A stretch of DNA of 43,077 nucleotides from Cyanobacteriota bacterium (GTDB lineage Bacteria; Cyanobacteriota; Cyanobacteriia; PCC-6307; Cyanobiaceae): contig JAPLIB010000098.1 in NCBI GenBank assembly GCA_026389335.1, forward strand, positions 1 to 43,077, given 5' to 3'. Both the position numbers and the translations under genes were made by a program. Positions 6,910 to 17,552 of this stretch are shown here, piece after piece; position 1 is the stretch's first letter, and each line of letters starts with the position of its first letter. The notes beneath the pieces were generated by a model. It ran no database searches, was not told where the DNA came from, and saw only the letters and a list, made by a program, of their open reading frames with translations.

Positions 6910-9900
6910 CTAGGCGCTGAAGTAGCGAGCGCGGCTGTGCAGGGCCACCAGGGCGGTGGTGCTCTGCTCCGGTTCCAACTGGTCGCTGTCGTCCATCGTC
7001 AGGCCGATGCGCTCGGCACCGAGCCAGTGCAGTTGCGGCCGGGAATCGGCCACATTCGGACAAGCCGGATAGCCGAAGGAATAGCGGCTGCCCCGATAGC
7101 GCTGGGCCAGCACATCGCGCAGCGCTTCCGGTTCCTGTTCGGCGAAGCCCAGCTCCCGTCGGATGCGGGCATGGGCCCATTCGGCCAGAGCTTCAGCCAT
7201 CTGCACCGCAAGGCCGTGGAAATACAGATAGTCGCTGTATTGATCAGCCTTGAACAGCTGCTGGGCGAAGGCGGTGGCCCGTTCGCCCATGGTCACCGCC
7301 TGCATCGGCAGCCCATCACTGGGGCGGGATCCCGACGGGCCGCTGAGATCACGGTAGAAATCGGCGATGCAATAGCGATTGCCGCCCTTCTGGCGCGGCA
7401 GCGAGAAGCGGCCGAGTTCCGGGCCGGCAGCCTCTGGTTCGGCTCCCGCCACCATGCCGGCCGGATCAAACACCACAACGGCGTTGCCCTGGCGGCCGCA
7501 GGGGAAATAGCCATAGGCAATCCGTGGCGTGAGCAGCCTGTCGCTGAGGCAGCGTTCGATCCAGTGGGCGAGTACGGGCTCGGCCTTGTCGGCCAGCATC
7601 GCCTCGTACTGCGGCCGGCTCTGCTGCTGCGTCTTGCGCAGTTGCCACTGGCCGGCGAACAGGGCCTGGCGATCTAGATAGCGAAATACTTCGGCCAGCT
7701 CGATCTCGTCCTCCAGCAGCACCTGAGAGCCCCAGAAGGGCGGGGTTAGGGCTGCTTCCTCCGGCACGCTGGCGGAGCGGCTGTCATCGGCTGCAGCCGG
7801 CTCCGCGGCCTCTGGCAGCGCCTGGGCTTCCGCTGCTGCGCTGGGGGACCCAGCCGCGTCCGGGTCGGCTGCAGGGTCGCCGGTGGCTTCGACCTCAGAC
7901 GTGCTGGCAGCACTGGCCATGGCTATGCCGGCCGGCACGCCATCGAGGAAGCCGGCCTGGTTGTCCCAGCGGCCGGCGGTCTTGGCCTCCATCAGGGCAT
8001 CCATGAAGCGCAGATCGGCGAAGGCATCGCGGCCGTAAATCACCTGGCCGCCATAGACCGCCTGGCAATCGCCATGGACAAAGCGAGGCGTGAGGGCGGC
8101 ACCACCGAGAATCACCGGCACCTGAATACCCACCGTATTGAAGGTTTCGAGATTGTCCTTCATGAACGCCGTTGATTTCACCAGTAAGCCGCTCATGGCA
8201 ATGCAGTCGGCCTGGTGCTGCTGCTGGGCCTCAACAATCGCATCAACGCTCTGCTTGATGCCGAGGTTGATCACCCCATAGCCATTATTGGTGAGAATTA
8301 TATCGACAAGATTCTTGCCAATATCGTGCACATCTCCCTTCACCGTGGCGATCAGAAACTTGCCCTTGGTACTGGATATTTTTTGGCCATCTGGCCCCTC
8401 CTGCACCTCCATGTGTGGCTCAAGAAATGCCACGGCTGCCTTCATCGTTTCGGCGCTCTGCAGCACAAACGGAAGCTGCATCTGGCCGGATCCAAACAGA
8501 TCACCCACCACCTTCATGCCATCGAGCAGGAAGGTATTGATGATCTGCAGGGGGGGATAGGTGAGCAAAGCTTCCTGCAAGGAAGCATCCAGCCCAATCC
8601 GTTCACCATCGATGATGTGTTGCTTCAGCCGTTCTTCCACCGGCAGATCGGCCAGGGTGGGGCCAGAGGCACGGGCTTCCTTGGCTGATACCCCCTCAAA
8701 CAGGGTGGTGAGTTCGGTGAGCGGGTCGTAGGTGCAGATGGCGCCGGGGGTCTCGCTCTCGAACCGCCGGCGGTCATAGATGAGATCGCGGCAGAGTTGC
8801 TGATCGGCCGCACTGATTTTGGCCAGGGGCAGAATCTTCGCCGGGCTGACGATTGCCGCATCCAGGCCGGCCTGGCAACAGTCGTGCAGGAACACGGAAT
8901 TGAGCACGATCCGGGCCGCTGGTGAGAGGCCAAAACTCACGTTGCTGACTCCCAGCACCACATGCACTCCGGGAAGCCGCTGGCGGATCATGCCGATCGC
9001 TTCGATCGTGGCGGCTGCATTGTGCCGATCTTCTTCAATACCGGTCGAGATCGGCAGGGCCAGGGGGTCGTAGAAGATTTCCCGTGCCGGGATGCCGAAC
9101 TCAAGTGCATCGCGATAGGCCCGTTGGGCAATGGCGAATTTACGCTCCGCCGTGCGGGCCATGCCCTCCTCATCGATGGTGCCCACCACCACCCCAGCGC
9201 CATAGGTACGGGCCAGTTCCAACAGCTTGAAGAAGCGTTCATCGCCATCTTCATAGTTGGTGGAGTTAAGGATGCACTTGCCACCGGCCACCTTGAGGCC
9301 AGCCTCCATCTTCTGCCACTCGGTGGAATCGAGCATCAAGGGGAGGTTGACATTGGTCACCAGGCGAGAAACAAGTTCGTGCATGTCCCGTTCGCCATCG
9401 CGGCCAACATAATCTACATTGACATCGAGAATGTGGGCATTTTCTTTCACCTGGCTGCGGGCCACTGCCACGAGGCCGTCCCAATCTTCAACATTGAGCA
9501 GTTCCCGAACTTTTTTAGAGCCGCTGGCATTGAGCCGCTCACCGATGATTAAAAACGAGTTGTCCTGGTGGTACGGGGTGACGCCATAGATCGAAGCGGC
9601 CGCAGGCTCGTAGCCCAAGGCTGGCCTCACGTCCGCCACTGCCGCGTTGGAAGTTGCCGCGTTGGACGTTGCCACCAGCCCGCGGACAGGGCGGGTTGCC
9701 GGCTTCAGTTCGCCGGCCAACTCCACCAGGCTGCCGATGTGGGCCGGGGTGGTGCCACAGCAACCGCCGATCACCTGCACGCCGAGATCTTCGACAAAAT
9801 GCAGCAGCTGCATCTTCATCTGCAGCGGTGTCAGACGATAATGGGCCACACCGCCGATATTTTCAGGCAAACCGGCATTCGGAATACAGCTCACCACGAA

Positions 9901-10677
9901 GGGACTGTGTTCGCTTAGATAACGAATATGCTCCTTCATCTGCTCGGGTCCGGTGGCGCAATTCAGGCCGAGCACATCGATGCGGAAGGGCTCCAGGATC
10001 GCCACCACCGCGGCAATGTCGGAGCCCACCAGCATCGTGCCGGTGGTTTCCATTGTCACCGAAACCATCACCGGCCGGCGCATCTTGGCGCTGGCCATGG
10101 CCTCCTCAAGGCCCTGCAAGGCCGCCTTGATCTGCAACACATCCTGGCAGGTTTCGACGATGAACAGATCGATGTCGCCGGCCAGCAACCCCTCGGCCTG
10201 CTGCCGAAATGAGGCCTTCATCGTGTCGAAATCGATATGGCCCAGGGTGGGCAACTTGGTGGTGGGGCCGATCGAGCCGGCCACGAACCGTGGCTTGGCT
10301 GCGGTGCTGTACTCATCCGCCACCTGGCGCGCCAGTTCTGCGGCCCGCTTGTTGATCGCAAACGCCTGATCTTCCAATCCGTATTCGGCCAACACGATCG
10401 AGGCGGCCCCGAAGGTGTCGGTTTCGATCACATCGGCTCCCACCTCCAGAAACTGCCGATGCACGGCCTGCACCGCATCGGGTCTGGTGAACACCAAGTT
10501 CTCGTTACAGCCCTCCAGGGCCGGCCCGCCGAAATCTTCGGCACTCAGATCCATCTGTTGCAGCGAGGTGCCGGTGGCGCCGTCAAACACCAGCACCGGC
10601 CGGTCCGGGCCATGCAGCCGCTCGAGGAAGCCGAGGCGCTGGCTGCTGCGGGGAGGGGATTGATTGGCGGCCACCAT
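6910..10677 (-). CDS. metH: Cobalamin-dependent methionine synthase
   Basis: Transfers a methyl group from methyltetrahydrofolate to homocysteine through methylcobalamin. All four modules are present in order: homocysteine-binding barrel ([13 protein letters not shown]; zinc cysteines in [10 protein letters not shown] and [12 protein letters not shown]), pterin-binding barrel ([33 protein letters not shown]), cobalamin domain with the axial histidine motif GDVHDIGKN near residue 780, and the SAM-binding reactivation domain ([15 protein letters not shown] near the end). The protein is about 1255 aa from the ATG at 10677, slightly long because of an Ala/Ser/Glu-rich linker at about residues 915-980 between the B12 and reactivation modules. 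The start shares one base with the ilvE stop (TGATG). No B12 riboswitch is visible in front of the unit. Confidence 0.97.
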   Translation of the reverse strand: MVAANQSPPRSSQRLGFLERLHGPDRPVLVFDGATGTSLQQMDLSAEDFGGPALEGCNENLVFTRPDAVQAVHRQFLEVGADVIETDTFGAASIVLAEYGLEDQAFAINKRAAELARQVADEYSTAAKPRFVAGSIGPTTKLPTLGHIDFDTMKASFRQQAEGLLAGDIDLFIVETCQDVLQIKAALQGLEEAMASAKMRRPVMVSVTMETTGTMLVGSDIAAVVAILEPFRIDVLGLNCATGPEQMKEHIRYLSEHSPFVVSCIPNAGLPENIGGVAHYRLTPLQMKMQLLHFVEDLGVQVIGGCCGTTPAHIGSLVELAGELKPATRPVRGLVATSNAATSNAAVADVRPALGYEPAAASIYGVTPYHQDNSFLIIGERLNASGSKKVRELLNVEDWDGLVAVARSQVKENAHILDVNVDYVGRDGERDMHELVSRLVTNVNLPLMLDSTEWQKMEAGLKVAGGKCILNSTNYEDGDERFFKLLELARTYGAGVVVGTIDEEGMARTAERKFAIAQRAYRDALEFGIPAREIFYDPLALPISTGIEEDRHNAAATIEAIGMIRQRLPGVHVVLGVSNVSFGLSPAARIVLNSVFLHDCCQAGLDAAIVSPAKILPLAKISAADQQLCRDLIYDRRRFESETPGAICTYDPLTELTTLFEGVSAKEARASGPTLADLPVEERLKQHIIDGERIGLDASLQEALLTYPPLQIINTFLLDGMKVVGDLFGSGQMQLPFVLQSAETMKAAVAFLEPHMEVQEGPDGQKISSTKGKFLIATVKGDVHDIGKNLVDIILTNNGYGVINLGIKQSVDAIVEAQQQHQADCIAMSGLLVKSTAFMKDNLETFNTVGIQVPVILGGAALTPRFVHGDCQAVYGGQVIYGRDAFADLRFMDALMEAKTAGRWDNQAGFLDGVPAGIAMASAASTSEVEATGDPAADPDAAGSPSAAAEAQALPEAAEPAAADDSRSASVPEEAALTPPFWGSQVLLEDEIELAEVFRYLDRQALFAGQWQLRKTQQQSRPQYEAMLADKAEPVLAHWIERCLSDRLLTPRIAYGYFPCGRQGNAVVVFDPAGMVAGAEPEAAGPELGRFSLPRQKGGNRYCIADFYRDLSGPSGSRPSDGLPMQAVTMGERATAFAQQLFKADQYSDYLYFHGLAVQMAEALAEWAHARIRRELGFAEQEPEALRDVLAQRYRGSRYSFGYPACPNVADSRPQLHWLGAERIGLTMDDSDQLEPEQSTTALVALHSRARYFSA

Positions 10678-11594
10678 CAGGCGTCGATGCGAATGCGACT
10701 CACCCAATGGTCATAGTCAGGATCGCGGCCCTCCGTGATCGCCGTCAGGCGCTCGCGCAGGCGCTCCATGATCGGCCGGTGGGTGGGAAGTTCGGTATTT
10801 TCGATCCGGCGCACCGGTGTGACCCGTGCCGCCGTGCCACTGAGGAACACCTCATCGGCGATCATCAGTTCGGTCTTGTCGACCGGGCGCTCCAGCACGG
10901 GGATGCCCATCACCGTCGCCAGTTCGAGAATGCTGGCGCGGGTGATGCCTTCAAGGATGTCCTGATCGACGCTCGGCGTGATCAGCACGCCATCGCGCAC
11001 CAGGAACAGATTCATGCCGCTGGCTTCGCTCACCTTGCCGCGGCTGTTCAGCAGCAGCGCCTCGTCAAAGCCACTCTTGACCGCTTCGGTCTTGGCCAGG
11101 GAGCTGGTGATGTAGGCACCGCTGATCTTGCCCCGCAGCGGCAGGGAGCGGTCCTCCTGACGGGTCCAGCTGCTGATGCGGCAGCTGACGCCATCGGGGG
11201 AGAGGTAATCCCCCATCTCGATGCCGTAGATCAGGAAGTCGGTCTGAATGTTGTGCAGGCGCGGCGCGATGCCCAGATCACTGGTGTAGACGAACGGCCG
11301 CAGATAGATCGGGCAGGTGGGGCGGTTGGCCTTGAGGAAAGCCCGGATCGCCGTATGAATCGTCTCTTCGTCCAGTTCGGTCAGCAGCAGCCGGGCGCTC
11401 TGGCTCAGGCGGCGGGCGTGGCGATCGGCCCGGAACAGCAGAATCTCGTTCGCATCGACCGGATTGGGCAGTCCGCGCATGCCACCGAAGGCCCCGGTGC
11501 CGTAATGCAGGGCATGGGTAGCCACCGACAGGGTGGCCTCAGCGAAGGGCACACAGGTCCCGCCGAACCAGGCGTAAGGAAGGAACTGATGCAT
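10677..11594 (-). CDS. ilvE: Branched-chain amino acid aminotransferase
   Basis: PLP-dependent class IV aminotransferase catalysing the last step of valine, leucine and isoleucine synthesis. Seen: the N-terminal block [20 protein letters not shown], the PLP lysine in [14 protein letters not shown], and the cofactor phosphate and substrate blocks ([39 protein letters not shown]). The ATG at 11594 ([12 protein letters not shown]) gives 305 aa, the usual length; the frame continues upstream to 11666 without family similarity. The gene touches metH (TGATG) and is divergent from cobN with 53 bases between starts, so the two promoters share that short spacer. Confidence 0.93.
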   Translation of the reverse strand: MHQFLPYAWFGGTCVPFAEATLSVATHALHYGTGAFGGMRGLPNPVDANEILLFRADRHARRLSQSARLLLTELDEETIHTAIRAFLKANRPTCPIYLRPFVYTSDLGIAPRLHNIQTDFLIYGIEMGDYLSPDGVSCRISSWTRQEDRSLPLRGKISGAYITSSLAKTEAVKSGFDEALLLNSRGKVSEASGMNLFLVRDGVLITPSVDQDILEGITRASILELATVMGIPVLERPVDKTELMIADEVFLSGTAARVTPVRRIENTELPTHRPIMERLRERLTAITEGRDPDYDHWVSRIRIDA

Positions 11595-11647
11595 GAGCGG
11601 CGGAAACGTTCGCCCGATCTTCTCACCGCACCCTGCAGGATGGGGGC

Positions 11648-14600
11648 ATGCACAGGTTGGCAGCACTTCCCGGTTTGGACGAAGGCGATGCCGCCGGGCA
11701 GCTGTTCGTCGAGCAGGCCCCGGCCCCGGTGGTGCTGCTCAGTAGTGCCGATACCGACCTGGTGGCGATTGAGAGCCTGCTGCAGGCCAGGCCGGAGCTG
11801 CTGTCGGCGGAGCTGCGGGCCCTGAACCTGGCGGCGCTCAGCCATCCAGCCGTGATCGATCACTACATCCGCACCTCCCTGGCTGCCACCCAGGTGGTGA
11901 TCGTGCGCCTGCTGGGCGGCCGGGGGCACTGGAGTTACGGCCTGGAACAACTGCGGGACTGGGCGGCCAGACCGGCTGCCGTTGCGGGTCGATGCCGCCA
12001 GCTGCTGGTGCTTGCCGGTACGGCGGAGGAGGACGCCAGCCTGGGAGCGCTCGGCACCGTGCCCGCTCCCCTGGCCAGGGCCCTGGCCGCCGCCCTGCGC
12101 GAGGGGGGCGCCGCCAACCTGGAGGCCCTGCTGACCTGTGTCGCCAGCCTGTTGAACGGCACGATGCCCGAGCCACCGCAGTGGTGTGCCGGTCCGGATC
12201 CGCTCCCCCACGACTGGCGACCCGATCCCGGGCCCCGGGTGGGGCTGATTGTGTATCGCGCCCTGCTGCAGGCCGGCGATCTGGCTTTGGTCGAGGCCTG
12301 CCTGCAGGAACTCAGGGCCCAGGGGCTGGCCCCCCGAGCCCTGTGGGTGAGCAGCCTGCGGGATCCCGCCGTGCAGCGGGGTGTGGGCGATCTGCTGGAG
12401 CGCGAAGCCGCCGAGGCGGTGCTCTGCAGCACCGGCTTCGCCTCCGTCCAATTCGAAGACGCCGGTCTCGGGGCGCCCTTATGGGAGCGCCTGCAGGTGC
12501 CGGTGCTGCAGCTGCTCTGCAGCGGCAGATCGCGGTGCAGCTGGCAGGAGAGCAGCATCGGCCTGGGGCCCCTCGATCTCAGCCTGCAGATCGCCCTGCC
12601 GGAACTGGATGGCCGCATCACCACCCGGGTGGGGGCCTTCAAGGAGGTGGCCGGGGCCAGCGATCGGCTGGGCACGGCGCTGCAGCGCCTGCAGCCCGAT
12701 CCGGAGCGGCTGCAGTGGATCGTGACCCTCACCCACAACTGGATCCGGCTGCGACGCAGCAGCACTGCCGAGCGCCGCGTGGCCCTGGTACTCGCCAATT
12801 ACCCCACGCGCAACAGCCGGCTCGCCAATGGGGTGGGTCTGGACACCCCCGCCAGTGTCGCCCTGATGCTGGGCTGGCTGGCCGAGGCGGGCTACGGCCT
12901 CGGCGCCGCTCCCCTGCCGGCCGATGGCGATGCCCTGATCCGGGCCTTGCTGACCGGCCGCAGCAACGATCCGGAGAGCAGCCACCGGCCGGCCCTGGGC
13001 CAGCTGAGCCTCGCCGACTACCAGCTTTGGTATCAGCGCCTGCCGGCAGACGGTCGCCAGCGTCTCGAAGCCGTCTGGGGGCCGCCCGAGACGGATCGGG
13101 AGCTGGAGAGCGGCATCGGCGGTGCAGCCGCCTTTCCGATCCGGGGCCTGCGGTTTGATCGGGTCGTGCTGCTGATCCAGCCGGCCCGGGGCTACGACCG
13201 CGACCCCAGCCTCAGCTATCACAGCCCCGACCTGCCCCCCACCCACGCCTACCTGGCCCAGTACCTCTGGCTGCGGCAGCAATTTGCCGCCCAGGTGGTG
13301 GTGCATGTGGGCAAGCACGGCAACCTCGAATGGCTGCCCGGCAAGGGTCTGGGACTCTCGGCCAGCTGCTTCCCCGAGTGGGCCCTGGGTCCGCTGCCGC
13401 ACCTCTATCCGTTCATCGTCAACGATCCGGGCGAGGGCAGCCAGGCCAAGCGGCGCGCCCAGGCCGTGATTCTCGATCACCTCACCCCACCTCTGGGCCG
13501 GGCCGGGCTCTATGGCCCGCTGCAGCGGCTGGAGACGCTGCTCGATGAGTACTGGGAGGCCAGCCAGCTCGGCGCCGAGCGGGCCCTGTTGCTGCGGGAG
13601 CAGCTGGCGCAGCAGTTGCAGCAGCTGGCGCTGCCCGGCCTGGCCAGCGATCTCGACCAGCAGCTGGAGCAGGCCGATGGCTATCTCTGCGAACTGAAGG
13701 AGGCCCAGATCCGCCTGGGTCTGCACACCTATGGCACCCTGCCCGAGCCAGCGCTGCTGGCCGAACTGCTGCTCTGCCTCGCCCGGGCGCCCCAGGCCGG
13801 CCTGCCCGGATTCACCCAGGCGCTGGCTCGGGATCTGGGGCTGGAGCTGGATCCCTGGGCCGATGGCGAGGAGCAGCCGCTCTCCCTGGCGGATCGACAA
13901 CGGCTTTCAGCCCTGGCCCTGGCACTGGAGCAGGATTCCGGTGTGGATCCAGATCTGGGCCAGGAACCAGATCAGCTCCAAAGCCAGTTTGCAGCTCAGG
14001 GGCAAAGCCAGGAGCACGGCCACAGCCTTGATCAAGGTCCCGAACAGGGGCAATGCAACGGCCGAGCACCAGTGCCGTGCCGCAGCCGTCCGGCTCTGGC
14101 ACGGCTCATGGGTGATGGGGTGGCTCTGCTGGAGCAGTGGGCCCTGCTGCTGGTGCAGCGCGAGTTACTCGCAGTGGAGCATGAAGCGGAGGGTCCGACC
14201 CGCTCCGTTGGCGCTGGGATTCCAGCCAACGAGCCGAAGGCAAGCGGGCCCAGCACGGCCAGGCTCCCCTCTGCGGCATTCACGCCAACCGCCAAGCCTG
14301 TGAGCCACTCCCCATCCATCCCGGTAGAGCCCATCACCCTGCCTTCCCCCGGTCCCGCCAGCACAGCGGTGCTGCAGCATCTGCGCCAGCGTCTGAAGCC
14401 GGCCCTGCTGGCCTGTGGCGAAGCGGAGCGAGCGGCCCTGCTGCAGGGGTTGGCGGGGAGCCGGATCGCCGCTGGCCCAGCGGGAGCACCCACCCGGGGT
14501 CGCCCCGATCTACTGCCCACCGGCAGGAACTTTTACAGCGTTGATCTGCGCGGCTTGCCCAGCGAGGCCGCCTGGGATCTGGGACGCCGCAGCGCCGAGC

Positions 14601-15703
14601 TGCTGCTGGAGCTGCACCTGCTCGAACAAGGGGACGACCTGCGCCACCTGGCGCTCTCGGTGTGGGGCACGGCCACCATGCGCAACGGCGGCGAGGACAT
14701 CGCCCAGGCCCTGGCGCTGATGGGGGTACGACCGCTGTGGGATGGACCGACGCGGCGGCTGGTGGATCTGGAGGTGGTGCCCCTGGCCCTGCTGGGCCGG
14801 CCGCGGGTGGATGTCACCCTGCGCATTTCCGGCCTGTTTCGCGACGCCTTCCCCCAGCTGGTGGCCTGGTTCAACCGGGCCACACGCCTGGTGGCGGCCC
14901 TGGCGGAGGAGGATGCCGACAACCCGCTGGCGGCGGCGGCCCGGCGTGAGGGCCAGTGGGGCCGCGTCTATGGCTCGGCGCCGGGGGCCTATGGCGCCGG
15001 TCTGCAGGGTCTGATTGATAGTGGCCACTGGGAGGAGCGCGGCGACCTGGGGGAGGCCTTCCTGAACTGGAGCCAGTGGCGCTACGACGGCGACCAGGGT
15101 GCAGCAACGGCCGCCGCCGGCATTGAGGCCGAACTCGATCGTGACGGCCTGGAGCAGCGGCTGCGGCAGGTGCAGGTGGTGCTGCACAACCAGGACAATC
15201 GCGAGCATGATCTGCTCGACTCCGATGACTACTACCAGTTCCAAGGGGGGCTGAGCGCCGCGGTGGAACGGGTGAGTGGCCAGCGACCGGCTCTCTGGTT
15301 CGGCGACCATTCCCGCAGCCAGCGGCCACGGCTGCAGCGGCTGGAACGGGAACTGGACAAGGTGCTGCGCTCCCGACTGCTGAACCCCCGCTGGATCGAG
15401 GGGATGCAGAGCCACGGCTATAAAGGCGGCTTCGAAATGGCGGCCAGCCTCGATTACCTGTTTGCCTATGACGCCAGCACCGGCCGGGTGCCGGAGTGGG
15501 GTTACGGGGCCATCAGCAAAGCCTGGCTGGATTCAGCGGAGGTGCTGGCCTTTCTGCGTGAGAGCAACCCCTGGGCCCTACGGGACATGGCCGAACGCCT
15601 GCTCGAAGCCCACCATCGCGGCCTCTGGCAGGGAGCCGAGGCCGCCGAAATCGCGCGACTGGGCCAGTTGGTGCTCGACAGCGAGGCCCTGATCGAAACC
15701 TGA
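11648..15703 (+). CDS. cobN: Cobaltochelatase subunit CobN
   Basis: Large subunit of the chelatase that inserts cobalt into hydrogenobyrinate diamide in aerobic cobalamin synthesis, related to magnesium chelatase ChlH/BchH. Characteristic blocks: GLDTPASVALMLGWL, the VVHVGKHGNLEWLPGKGLGL block near residue 555, YPFIVNDPGEGSQAKRR, the SVWGTATMRNGGEDIAQAL block in the C-terminal half, and the terminal MQSHGYKGGFEMAASLDYLF. At 1351 aa it is long because of two low-complexity inserts at about residues 756-820 (Gln/Asp/Gly-rich) and 840-900 (Pro/Ser-rich). It lies next to B12-dependent metH. The possibility that it is ChlH is low given the block spacing and context. It ends 2 bases before the convergent 179-aa gene. 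Confidence 0.92.
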   Translation: MHRLAALPGLDEGDAAGQLFVEQAPAPVVLLSSADTDLVAIESLLQARPELLSAELRALNLAALSHPAVIDHYIRTSLAATQVVIVRLLGGRGHWSYGLEQLRDWAARPAAVAGRCRQLLVLAGTAEEDASLGALGTVPAPLARALAAALREGGAANLEALLTCVASLLNGTMPEPPQWCAGPDPLPHDWRPDPGPRVGLIVYRALLQAGDLALVEACLQELRAQGLAPRALWVSSLRDPAVQRGVGDLLEREAAEAVLCSTGFASVQFEDAGLGAPLWERLQVPVLQLLCSGRSRCSWQESSIGLGPLDLSLQIALPELDGRITTRVGAFKEVAGASDRLGTALQRLQPDPERLQWIVTLTHNWIRLRRSSTAERRVALVLANYPTRNSRLANGVGLDTPASVALMLGWLAEAGYGLGAAPLPADGDALIRALLTGRSNDPESSHRPALGQLSLADYQLWYQRLPADGRQRLEAVWGPPETDRELESGIGGAAAFPIRGLRFDRVVLLIQPARGYDRDPSLSYHSPDLPPTHAYLAQYLWLRQQFAAQVVVHVGKHGNLEWLPGKGLGLSASCFPEWALGPLPHLYPFIVNDPGEGSQAKRRAQAVILDHLTPPLGRAGLYGPLQRLETLLDEYWEASQLGAERALLLREQLAQQLQQLALPGLASDLDQQLEQADGYLCELKEAQIRLGLHTYGTLPEPALLAELLLCLARAPQAGLPGFTQALARDLGLELDPWADGEEQPLSLADRQRLSALALALEQDSGVDPDLGQEPDQLQSQFAAQGQSQEHGHSLDQGPEQGQCNGRAPVPCRSRPALARLMGDGVALLEQWALLLVQRELLAVEHEAEGPTRSVGAGIPANEPKASGPSTARLPSAAFTPTAKPVSHSPSIPVEPITLPSPGPASTAVLQHLRQRLKPALLACGEAERAALLQGLAGSRIAAGPAGAPTRGRPDLLPTGRNFYSVDLRGLPSEAAWDLGRRSAELLLELHLLEQGDDLRHLALSVWGTATMRNGGEDIAQALALMGVRPLWDGPTRRLVDLEVVPLALLGRPRVDVTLRISGLFRDAFPQLVAWFNRATRLVAALAEEDADNPLAAAARREGQWGRVYGSAPGAYGAGLQGLIDSGHWEERGDLGEAFLNWSQWRYDGDQGAATAAAGIEAELDRDGLEQRLRQVQVVLHNQDNREHDLLDSDDYYQFQGGLSAAVERVSGQRPALWFGDHSRSQRPRLQRLERELDKVLRSRLLNPRWIEGMQSHGYKGGFEMAASLDYLFAYDASTGRVPEWGYGAISKAWLDSAEVLAFLRESNPWALRDMAERLLEAHHRGLWQGAEAAEIARLGQLVLDSEALIET

Positions 15704-15705
15704 CT

Positions 15706-16245
15706 TCAGATGTTCAGATCCCTGGCCATGGACTTGAAGGGATCGACGTCACCCGGTTTGCCACCCTGCTGCTGGGTGATCCTGGGTTGGTCGTTGGTCT
15801 GATCACCGGATTCGGCTTTGCGGGGGGCTGGGCCAGGGACGTTGACAGCCACAGCCGCTCCGCGCTTGCGCTGCTCCAGCTCCGCTTTGGACATCTGCTG
15901 GGCGAAGGTCTTCTTGACAGGTTTGGGCACGCCACCGGTGAGATCCACCTTGACGTTGGTGTCGGGATTGATGCCGGCCAGACCAGGCGTCATCCGCTCC
16001 AGCTTGGCCTCCATCGAGGCGACTTCAGCCACCATCTCCTTGTTGCCCGGGCTGTCGGCATTGCCGGGGAAGGTGCGGCGGATCGTGTTCGGGCGCCGCA
16101 TGAAGTTGACATCGCCGAGGCTGCTGGCAGCGTCGGCATCGAGGAAGAAAGTCTCCTCGTCCTTCTTCGGCTTGGGAACAGCGGCTTGTCCGGAAATCTT
16201 CACGGACGGTGAACGGGAACCCAGCAGGCGATCGAACAGACCCAT
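15706..16245 (-). CDS. Conserved-looking hydrophilic protein, 179 aa, function unknown
   Basis: A lysine- and proline-rich soluble protein starting MGLFDRLLGSR, a short amphipathic helix that could touch a membrane. It contains TIRRTFPGN, a helical stretch (MVAEVASMEAKLERM), and a basic segment KPVKKTFAQQMSKAELEQRK, then a disordered Gly/Gln-rich tail ending FKSMARDLNI. No enzymatic motif is visible. I chose the ATG at 16245 over 16269 because the protein character begins there. It is the last gene of the leftward hemJ/PHP series, 27 bases after the PHP gene. I recall similar proteins from other Synechococcus but no function. Confidence 0.7.
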   Translation of the reverse strand: MGLFDRLLGSRSPSVKISGQAAVPKPKKDEETFFLDADAASSLGDVNFMRRPNTIRRTFPGNADSPGNKEMVAEVASMEAKLERMTPGLAGINPDTNVKVDLTGGVPKPVKKTFAQQMSKAELEQRKRGAAVAVNVPGPAPRKAESGDQTNDQPRITQQQGGKPGDVDPFKSMARDLNI

Positions 16246-16272
16246 CGGCGGCAAGGAATGCGTCAGCAAACC

Positions 16273-16941
16273 CTAGCGGCCGCTGAGGACCAGTCCATGG
16301 GTATCGGTGCCACAACTCTGCAAAAGGCCACGTTTGTCCAGATCGGCAGCAATCGCCGCGCACACCAGGGCGCTCGGCGCCCACTGCGGCTTCTGCTCGT
16401 AGTCGTACCAGGCTTCACCGCCGTCAAAACCCAGGGCCGCCGCCGCGGCGATCAGGCGCCGATGCGGCAGGCGGTAGCGGGCGGGGTGGGCGAGCAGGGC
16501 CAGGCCACCGGCGGCATGGATCGCCGCCACCACAGCTTCGGCTCGCAGGGCCGGGCCCACGGCCGACACCCCCTGCAGATAAGGAGCCAGGGGCTGGAGG
16601 TCGTCGTGGCAGCCCAGGGCGAGCACATGCACCAGGCAACCATCCAGCAGGGCACTGATTTCCAGCCCGCGCCACAACCGTGGCACGCGTTGACCGCTCG
16701 CCGCCCGCTGGGCGAACGCGACGGCCAGGGGGCCATGGGCCGTCACGCTGTGGTGATCGGTGACGGCGAGGTGTTCCAGGCCGAGCGCCACCGCCTGGGC
16801 GGCCAGATCGGCGGGGCTGAGGCTGCCGTCACTGCAGTGGCTGTGGCAGTGGAAGTTGAAACGTCGGGGGCAGCTGGTGGCGTCCACCTGGCGCAGGACG
16901 GCCGTCAGGGGATGGACGAGAACCTCAGGCCGCAGCACCAT
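16273..16941 (-). CDS. PHP domain metal-dependent phosphoesterase
   Basis: A polymerase-and-histidinol-phosphatase (PHP) domain protein of about 222 aa. The metal-binding motifs are visible: FNFHCHSHCSDGSLSP (motif 1), LAVTDHHSV (motif 2), a GLEIS glutamate, a HAAGGLALLAHPARY histidine, and the C-terminal SCGTDTHG. Related proteins of this length (TrpH/YciV type) hydrolyse phosphoester bonds of small nucleotides or RNA ends; the substrate here is not known. The likely ATG at 16941 overlaps the hemJ 3' end by 17 bases, so it is translated from the same message. Confidence 0.88.
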   Translation of the reverse strand: MVLRPEVLVHPLTAVLRQVDATSCPRRFNFHCHSHCSDGSLSPADLAAQAVALGLEHLAVTDHHSVTAHGPLAVAFAQRAASGQRVPRLWRGLEISALLDGCLVHVLALGCHDDLQPLAPYLQGVSAVGPALRAEAVVAAIHAAGGLALLAHPARYRLPHRRLIAAAAALGFDGGEAWYDYEQKPQWAPSALVCAAIAADLDKRGLLQSCGTDTHGLVLSGR

Positions 16942-17530
16942 CGCCTCCAGCCGCCGCCAGGCGTTCCGCCCGCAGCCGGCGCCATCGGGCATAAAACTGG
17001 ATTGAGGCCGCCATGAACAGCACCAGCGCCACGATGAACCAGGTGGCAGCGCCGGTGGGGAACTGGTTCTTGAACACCACCAGCATCACCACGATCACCA
17101 GCAGCAGGGTGGGCAGTTCATTGAGGGCCCGCAGCTGCTTCGGGCTCCACAGGCAGACGCCGCGCTGCAGCTGGCCCATCAGCCTGTAGCAGAAGGCGTG
17201 ATAAGCGAGCAGCGCCAGCACGAAGGCCAGCTTGGCGTGCATCCAGCCCTGCTGGAGCCAGGCGGGATTGACGCTGAGCAGTCCAACCGCACACAGCACC
17301 GCCACCACCATGCCCGGGGTGGTGATGATGTTTGCCAGGCGCCGCTCCATTAGGCCGTACTGGTTCTGGAAGGCGGTGCGCAGGCCCGGCTCCAGCTCCT
17401 CGGCCTCCCGGTGATAGATGAACAGCCGCACCAGATAGAAGAGGCCGGCGAACCACACCACAACGCCGACGATGTGGAGGGTCTTGAACCAGAGGTAGGC
17501 CTCGGGGGGCCAGACAAAGGCGAGGGGCAT
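16925..17530 (-). CDS. hemJ: Protoporphyrinogen IX oxidase, HemJ type
   Basis: Membrane enzyme oxidising protoporphyrinogen IX to protoporphyrin IX, the branch point to haem and chlorophyll. The 201-aa protein starts MPLAFVWPPEAYLWFKTLHI and has about four to five hydrophobic segments, with the family blocks VWFAGLFYLVRLFIYH, FQNQYGLMERRLANIITTPG, WMHAKLAFVLALLAYHAFCY and a C-terminal LPTLLLVIVVMLVVFK. These match the UPF0093/HemJ family used by most cyanobacteria. The open frame continues upstream to 17749 in another gene, but similarity begins at 17530. It lies 22 bases after the small exported protein gene. Confidence 0.92.
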   Translation of the reverse strand: MPLAFVWPPEAYLWFKTLHIVGVVVWFAGLFYLVRLFIYHREAEELEPGLRTAFQNQYGLMERRLANIITTPGMVVAVLCAVGLLSVNPAWLQQGWMHAKLAFVLALLAYHAFCYRLMGQLQRGVCLWSPKQLRALNELPTLLLVIVVMLVVFKNQFPTGAATWFIVALVLFMAASIQFYARWRRLRAERLAAAGGDGAAA

Positions 17531-17552
17531 GGGCTGGGGAGCTTGGTGATGC

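Noticed and set aside
8215..8688. 157-aa plus-strand frame inside metH
   Set aside because: Lies opposite the cobalamin-binding module of MetH; no supporting motif.
11595..11647. Possible cobalamin riboswitch between ilvE and cobN
   Set aside because: The spacer is only 53 bases, far too short for a B12 riboswitch, and no B12-box-like sequence was seen.
12479..13900. 473-aa open frame on the minus strand across cobN
   Set aside because: It is opposite a well-supported CobN domain region; composition is Gln/Gly/Leu repeats typical of a shadow frame in GC-rich DNA, with no family motif.
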